From: Glycine soja
Taxonomy: Eukaryota > Streptophyta > Magnoliopsida > Fabales > Fabaceae
Length of the DNA stretch: 64,000 bases
Assembly (NCBI RefSeq): GCF_004193775.1
Contig: NC_041019.1
Coordinates: 13,254,204 to 13,318,203, forward strand
Reading direction: 5' to 3'
In this document: positions 58,404-64,000 of the stretch, one piece after another
Position numbering within the stretch: the first letter of the stretch is position 1
Layout of the letters: each line of letters starts with the position of its first letter
Notes under the pieces: model-generated
What the model saw: the letters and a program-made list of their open reading frames with translations, nothing else
Told to the model about the DNA's origin: nothing
The model's database searches: none
Made by a program: the position numbers and the translations under genes

Positions 58404-59345
58404 GGAGCCCCATGAATTGATTGTCGTTCATGCATCCTCCACCCGTGAGTCTGGAGCCACGCGTAGTGATTGCCTAGTGCAATTCTCCATTCTCCACTTT
58501 TATTCGGAGCCCCATGAATTGATTGTCGTTTATGCATCCTCCACCAATGAGTCTGGAGCCACGCGTAGTGATTGCCTAGTGCAATTCTCCATTCTCCACT
58601 TTTATTCGGAGCCCCATGAATTGATTGTCGTTCATGCATCCTCCACCCGTGAGTCTGGAGCCACGCGTAGTGATTGCCTAGTGTAATTCTCCATTCTCCA
58701 CTTTTATTCGGAGCCCTATGAATTGATTGTCGTTCATGCATCCTCCACCAATGAGTCTGGAGCCACACGTAGTGATTTCCTAGTGCAATTCTCCATTCTC
58801 CACTTTTATTCGGAGCCCCATGAATTGATTGTCGTTTATGCATCCTCCACCAATGAGTCTGGAGCCACACGTAATGATTGCCTAGTGCAATTCTCCATTC
58901 TCCACTTTTATTCGGAGCCCCATGAATTGATTGTCGTTCATGCATCCTCCACCAATGAGTCTGGAGCCACGCGTAGTGATTGCCTAGTGCAATTCTCCAT
59001 TCTCCACTTTTATTCGGAGCCCCATGAATTGATTTTCGTTCATGCATCCTCCACCCGTGAGTCTGGAGCCACGCATAGTGATTGCCTAGTGCAATTCTCC
59101 ATTCTCCACTTTTATTCGGAGCCCCATGAATTGATTGTCGTTCATGCATCCTCCACCCATGAGTCTGGAGCCACGCGTAGTGATTGCCTAGTGCAATTCT
59201 CCATTCTCCACTTTTATTCGGAGCCCCATGAATTGATTATTGTTCATGCATCCTCCACCAATGAGTCTGGAGCCACGCGAAGTGATTGCCTAGTGCAATT
59301 CTCCATTCTCCCCTTTTGTTCGGAGACCCATGAGTTGATTGCCTA
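58404..59345. repeat. 102 bp minisatellite in the Ogre 3' untranslated region, about nine copies
   Basis: Units start GGAGCCCCATGAATTGATTG at 58404, 58506, 58608, 58710, 58812, 58914, 59016, 59118 and 59220, with a diverged partial copy at 59322. Units are nearly identical; variable positions include CC(C/A)(G/A)TGAG and ACGC(G/A)TAG. Because 102 is a multiple of three, open frames run through the array on both strands (292 codons minus, 207 plus), but they only repeat one 34-residue unit and are not genes. Tandem repeats in 3' UTRs are known for Tat/Ogre elements and can seed satellites. Confidence 0.95.
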
Positions 59346-59626
59346 GCGCTGTTCATGTGTCCTCCACCGTCAAGTGTGGAGCCTCCGGTGACTGGGAAAT
59401 GTGGTTTTTGTTATTTTCCCGATTGATTCCTTCGCCAAACATGTGTATATACGTATATTATGTTTTTGTTGTTGTTTGTATTTTGTTTTGTGTTGTGCAG
59501 AAAAAAGAAGAAGTAGAGACGAGAGTCGTCATAGACTAATCACGGAAAGGGCGAAGACGAACGAAATCACTGTCTTATCTTTGCTTTCCTCTTATCTCCG
59601 ATAAAAGGTAAGTAAAGAGGGGCAAC
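59346..59626 (+). other. Ogre 3' UTR end and polypurine tract
   Basis: AAAGGTAAGTAAAGAGGGG (about 59604-59622) lies immediately before the TGTCATACC start of the 3' LTR and is the probable polypurine tract that primes plus-strand synthesis. Confidence 0.75.
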
Positions 59627-61241
59627 TGTCATACCCTAATTTTATCCGGGGACTATTGCTTGATGGCATGCAACCTTTGGTTGACCGCTTCGAAGTACTT
59701 AGCACCCTTTGTTGCACAATATGTGAAGTCCCGAAACGCGCCGGAAATCAAAAGAAAGCATGGTTATGCGATCCGTGAAATTCCGTAATGTGGCGGAAAC
59801 CAAAAGGAAGTATTGTTACGCAATCCGTGAGTTTCCGTAGCTTCTTCGAAAGCTAAAAAAGAGTAAATATATTATTCATAAGGTTTCGTAGCCTTACGGA
59901 AAGAAAATGAGTATCGTTACGAAATTCGTAAAGTTTCGTAACGTTACGGAAAAAGAATCACCAAAAAAAAAAGCAAATGGGGGTGCATTTAGTAAAAAAG
60001 GGGGTGTAAATAGCAACCAGGCCCACATAGGCCTTCCAGATTCTTCCTCCAGAAGGCGGTTGCTTCTGGAGGAAGCAACCTGGCTCGCCTGGGCGAGCTG
60101 GGTGGCAAGCTCCTCCCCTATTTTGGTATAAATAGGGGGAGGAATGAAGAGGGAAAGGGTTCAGCCTTCTTGGCACTTCGTATTCTCCTAAAATTGCTGA
60201 GGAAAATTGTTTCCGTGAAGAAAATCCAAGCCGAGGCGCTTCCGTAGCGTTTCCGTGGGTAATTACGCGAAGATTTTCAACCGTTCTTCGACATTCATCG
60301 TTCGTTCTTCGTTTTCTTCGGTCTTCAACTGGTAAGTACCCCAAAACCGAGCTTTTCAATTCATTCTATGTACCCGTGGTGGTCCCCATTTGTTTCACGT
60401 ACTTTTATTCTCATTTTCATTTACTTTCCGTACCTCCTTTTGACGTGCTTCAGTCATCTATTTAAGTCATTTCTCGCCTAATCAAAAAATAAAATAAATT
60501 TCCACCGATCATTTGATTTGTAATATCCGTTAATTTCTGTTAAAATGAATTCCGACCGTTCGGTCGTGCCGTAACCACGTTGGAAATAAAAAAAGGAGGT
60601 AAAATAATAATATAATAATCAAAAAATACCTTTTAGTAAAATGAAGCGAAAAAATCAATCGGACGTTTTCTCTTTGGGATTTCTCATTCTTAATTGAATT
60701 GACTAATAACTAAAGTGAAACTAAGGCTAAAATCAACTCCCCTAGTCAAGCTCGTCCACAAAAAAGTCACTAAAAAGGGTTTGAAAGTTTATCATCTCAG
60801 TTTTCCTTACCAAGTAAATGGATCATTTTTAAGGTCCAACGCCTTAAAATGATCACCTTTCAAGTAAAAAAGAATCACTTGATTGACTCTTAAGAAAGAA
60901 CTACGTAGGTCTGATTTCCTCTTCGATGGAGGGTACGTAGGAGCAAAAACCCCGCTTTTGTCGACCTCAAAAAATAAAAAGAAATAAAAGGTAAGATAAC
61001 ACAATTTCACAATTCTAAAAATAGGTTGTTGTCCTTTGAGACAAATGTGAGAAGTGCTAATACCTTCCTCAAACGTAAATACAACACCCGAACTTAGAAT
61101 TTTTGTTTTGACCGGTTTCCTTCAGTTTTTCCGACGTTTTCCACAAATAAACGTTGGTGGTGACTCCGCGCATCTTTCCTCCTTTGGAAAGCGCACCCGT
61201 GAGCCTCGCCTCACTCGCCCGCAAAAGGGCATGTTGCGACA
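59627..61241 (+). repeat. 3' LTR of the Ogre element
   Basis: 1615 bp with TATAAATA at 60127-60134. The stretch 60040-60105 contains imperfect inverted repeats (CTTCCTCCAGAAG, CTTCTGGAGGAAG and CTCGCCTGGGCGAG), part of which the 5' LTR has lost. It ends GTTGCGACA, then ACGAG. Confidence 0.93.
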
Positions 61242-61246
61242 ACGAG

Positions 61247-62238
61247 TTAATGCGCGATGAGTATTGTAAATACACTTGATTTTAGTGTTCCTCTAAGCCT
61301 ATGTTGATCCCATCTGATTGGAGCATTCTTGCAAAATGAAGTGACCCTGACTGGTCTCCCTATAATTTTACCTAGTGAGAGTGACCTAACTTACCAGTAT
61401 ATGGCTTGTTTTGTCATGTACTCCTAAGCGCTCGACGAGGTTTTTCACTGACATGATACCATATTGCATATAGGATTGAGTCTTAGTATATCTGTTGCAT
61501 AACGTCGGTGTAATGATCATTATGACTTGTTATGTGATGGTGTGTAATGAATTGTGTAAGTGTGAGATACAAAATTGTATTTGAAATGTGTTGTCTTGAA
61601 TATGTGATTAATCGTGAAGGCATGAAATGTGATTTGTGATGAAATTCTAGGACAAGTGATGTTACGTGATGAGTGTTGAAATGATGTGAATTGTGCCAAA
61701 GTTGAGCCTTGTTATACCTATATTGTTGTTATAATTATATTATTATTATATTTTTATCATACCTATATGCTTTCGTTTATCTCTATTCATGGAGGAATGT
61801 GATGACTCATTCCATGTGTTGTTTGTGTTTAGATTTTGTGATGATCTCGAACCTTATGTTTATGAGAGTAGATGACTAAGTGGATTGCTTTAAGGAATCT
61901 CGTATTGGAGGATGTTGGGATACAATGCTCTAATAGGATGTAACATTGGGAGCATAAGCTTTTGTTTTAATTGCATGATGTTCCGAACATGTTATTTTAC
62001 TTTATTTTATTTTTTTTTATTTTGCTGCTTAACTTGAGTTCTTTTGTAAACTTGAACGATCTTGTTGTAAGTCGAACATATTTCTGATAAGTTTTATTTG
62101 ATAACAATGAAGTGAATGTGGATCTTTTACTCACGTGAATTTATTTATGATTTTATTGAATAAAATTGAATTTTAATTAGATTCCATATTTTATATTTTT
62201 TTTCAATTTATATTCATGTTGGAGTAAAAGGTGTAACA
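61247..62238 (+). repeat. 3' LTR of the outer element, second part
   Basis: Continues the outer LTR from the Ogre target site to GGTGTAACA. It includes poly-T and TATTATT stretches near 61735 and 62008, and no ORF. ATGCA at 62239-62243 repeats the base run ahead of 29985. Confidence 0.85.
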
Positions 62239-62243
62239 ATGCA

Positions 62244-62498
62244 CAAACTTACACTTAAACATATTAAATTAAACCCTTGGATTATAAATTCTCATGTAAT
62301 AACCTTTTTGTCAAATAACAACTTAACTAATTATTTATCGAAACACATGATAATCCTTGATAGATTTAAAAACTATATTAAAAGTATACTTACCGCACGC
62401 CATAATAGTTCAGAGAAATAATATTAATGAAAAATTGGCTGTCCAAGTACTGTTACGTATTTAGTAGCCTTTTAGAATTCTAACACATCATTATATGC
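62244..62498. other. Old target sequence between the outer element and the LINE
   Basis: AT-rich, no recognisable element; the flank that was adjacent to 29979 before the outer insertion. Confidence 0.5.
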
Positions 62499-64000
62499 GT
62501 GAAGATGACAATTACATATAGAAAAAAAATTACATTGACTGAGCCCAATGCTTATGAGTTGCAAGATTTTGTTGATTGCTATTCTGACCTGGGGTTGGGG
62601 AGCATCAATACTCATGGCCCCTTGTACACGTGGACTAATGGCAGGGTGTGGAGCAAACTGGACAGAGCTTTATGTAACCAGGCCTGGTTCAATTCCTTTG
62701 GAAATTCTGCTTGTGAAGTTATGGAGTTTATTTCTATTTCAGACCATACTCCTCTAGTTGTCACCACTGAGTTGGTAGTGCCTAGAGCTAATTCTCCATT
62801 TAAATTCAACAATGCTATTGTGGATCATCCAAATTTCTTAAGAATTGTTGCAGATGGCTGGAAGCAAAATATTCATGGTTGTAGCATGTTCAAGGTCTGT
62901 AAGAAATTGAAAGCTCTTAAAGCTCCCTTGAAGAATCTTTTTAAGCAGGAGTTCAGCAACATCTCCAACCGAGTGGAGCTAGCTGAGGCTGAATATAACA
63001 GTGTGCTTAATTCTCTAAAGCAAAATCCTCAGGATCCTTCCCTTCTTGCTCTGGAAAACCGCACTAGAGGGCAGACCATTATGCTTAGAAAAGCGAAGTC
63101 TATGAAATTTGCTCAACTCATCAAAAACAAATATCTCCTGCAGGCAGATAAATGTTCCAAATTCTTTCATGCTTTAATCAAGCGCAACAGACACAGCCGG
63201 TTTATTGCTGCCATAAGGCTAGAGGATGGGCATAACATTTCCTCCCAAGATGAAATTGCCCTTGCTTTTGTGAATCACTTTAGGAATTTGTTTAGTGCTC
63301 ATGAGCTGACCCAAACTCCTTCCATTTCGATCTACAACAGGGGTCCTAAGGTTCCCACCGATTGTTTTGCGGCCTTACTTTGTCCTACTTCTAAGCAAGA
63401 GGTTTGGAACGTTATTTCTGTGATGGATAACAATAAAGCTCCTGGGCCAGTTGGTTTCAATGTTTTATTCTTCAAGAAGGCTTGGAATATCATTGGTGAT
63501 GATATCTTTGCAACGGTTAATGAATTCTTTACAACTGGAAAAATTCTAAAGCAGCTCAACCATGCTATTATTGCGCTTATTCCTAAGCATGATCAGGCCT
63601 CCCAGGTTAACCATTTTAGACCCATATCTTGCTGTAATTTGTTATACAAGATTGTGTCTAAAATTCTGGCCAACCGCATAGCCCCAGTGCTTGAGACTAT
63701 TATTGGGGAAACTCAAACTGCTTTCATTAAGAACAGAAAGATGATGGACAACATCTTCCTAGTTCAAGAGATTTTGCGCAAATATGCCCCGAAAAGATCC
63801 TCTCCGAGATGCCTCCTAAAAATTGACTTGCATAAAGCTTATGATTCCATTTCCTAGGAATTCTTGGATTGGATGCTTAAGTCCATTGGCTTCCCAGCCC
63901 AGTTCTGTACTTGGATCATGGAATGTGTTTCTTCCACTTCCTTTAGTGTGGCAGTCAATGGATCCATTTATGGTCACTTCAAAGGGCAGCGGGGTCTTAG
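62499..64000 (+). pseudogene. L1-type LINE ORF2, 5'-truncated, running off the window
   Basis: The frame from 62499 to 63857 begins within the apurinic-endonuclease domain: GPLYTWTNGRVWSKLDRALCN and SDHTPLVV, the SDHxPL motif of L1-clade endonucleases. After a charged linker the RT begins: NNKAPGPVGFNVLFFKKAW, ALIPKHDQASQVNHFRPISC, KILANRIAPVL, ETQTAFIKNRKMMDNIFL and KIDLHKAYDSIS, which holds the motif A Asp. A TAG at 63855-63857 follows at a site where the family usually has Trp; the register continues afterwards with EFLDWMLKSIGFPAQFCTWI and GHFKGQRGLR to the edge, leading into the RT catalytic motif outside the window. No ORF1 or endonuclease N-terminus lies upstream, as in 5'-truncated LINE copies. 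No target duplication can be tested because the 3' end is outside. Confidence 0.9.

Larger units (their letters stand above)
45405..61241 (+). mobile_element. Ogre-type (Tat lineage) Ty3/gypsy retrotransposon, complete with both LTRs
   Basis: 15,837 bp, LTRs 45405-46970 and 59627-61241, target duplication ACGAG (45400-45404 and 61242-61246). The primer site TGGCGACTCTACTGGGGA fits the tRNA-Arg type used by Ogre. All Ogre hallmarks are seen: an extra ORF ahead of gag, a gag-protease ORF, a short intron before RT, two RNase H domains, a long 3' untranslated region with a minisatellite, and no envelope. Stops, a deletion and frameshifts make it non-autonomous. By hand count the LTRs differ at about 38-40 sites plus a 45-50 bp indel, so it is older than the Diaspora-like element. 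Confidence 0.93.
29985..62238 (+). mobile_element. Outer layer: old chromovirus-type Ty3/gypsy retrotransposon containing nested insertions
   Basis: The element begins TGTAACATCCC at 29985 and ends GGTGTAACA at 62238. The 5 bp ATGCA precedes it (29980-29984) and follows it (62239-62243), the expected target duplication. A second copy of the LTR start (TGTAACACC) at 43352 follows a purine-rich stretch ending AAGGGTGATGGAGT, marking the 3' LTR. Internal survivors are an RNase H piece (30729-30880) and a chromodomain-like piece (43228-43287), placing it in the Tekay/Del side of the chromoviruses. Gag, protease, RT and most of integrase are gone. Inside it lie a solo LTR, an Athila-type element and, within its 3' LTR, an Ogre element. 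Subtracting these leaves about 4.8 kb of its own sequence. Confidence 0.85.

Noticed and set aside
58271..59346. Long open frames on both strands (292 codons minus at 58271-59149, 112 and 207 codons plus)
   Set aside because: They run through the 102 bp minisatellite, whose period is a multiple of three; the predicted proteins only repeat one 34-residue unit and have no domain.

Overview
The window is plant nuclear DNA, almost certainly from a legume and probably from soybean (Glycine). The evidence is AT-rich intergenic sequence full of TA microsatellites, spliced gene structures, and repeat families typical of Glycine: an envelope-less Athila-lineage (Diaspora-like) Ty3 element, an Ogre element, clusters of the palindrome TAATCGATTA, and ACATCGGTT hairpin repeats. 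The species call is inference from repeat types; no marker gene was compared.

Only one intact host gene is visible. It is a two-exon BAHD acyltransferase (exons 8348-8788 and 13371-14348, 472 aa) that looks like a coniferyl-alcohol acyltransferase. Its 4.6 kb intron carries a decayed hAT element, a smaller MITE-like insertion and two microsatellites. Around it lie broken gene pieces: a CACTA transposase remnant (446-1320), two spliced-looking exons of a plastid ClpP protease subunit (2176-2452), a U-box kinase fragment (about 17460-18224) and a decayed plastid-type tRNA-Leu (22593-22671).

From about 18.5 to 29.8 kb the sequence is mostly repeats: a solo-LTR-like piece with six TAATCGATTA palindromes, a diverged 411 bp tandem duplication, several DNA transposons (a 767 bp hAT element with a perfect 8 bp target duplication, and a 731 bp Mutator-like element with a 9 bp duplication), and long stretches with nothing recognisable.

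From 29985 to 62238 there is one nested retrotransposon stack. The outer layer is an old chromovirus-type Ty3 element (TGTAACA termini, target duplication ATGCA on both sides) that has lost most of its coding region. Three later insertions sit inside it, each with a matching 5 bp target duplication: a 1226 bp solo LTR (30942-32167, TTGTG), a 10.4 kb Diaspora-like Athila element (32331-42698, GTGTG), and a 15.8 kb Ogre element (45405-61241, ACGAG) inserted in the outer element's 3' LTR. The two large inner elements still have both LTRs, primer sites and recognisable gag-pol, but both carry stop codons and frameshifts, and each integrase has lost one catalytic acidic residue. The Ogre element shows the lineage hallmarks: an extra 5' ORF, a G-patch after the protease, a 151 bp intron ahead of RT, a second RNase H, and a 102 bp minisatellite (about nine copies) in its 3' untranslated region.

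The window ends inside a 5'-truncated L1-type LINE (about 62499 to the edge). I see no undescribed biological system. The most informative content is the datable insertion order of the retrotransposons and the gene fragments near transposons.
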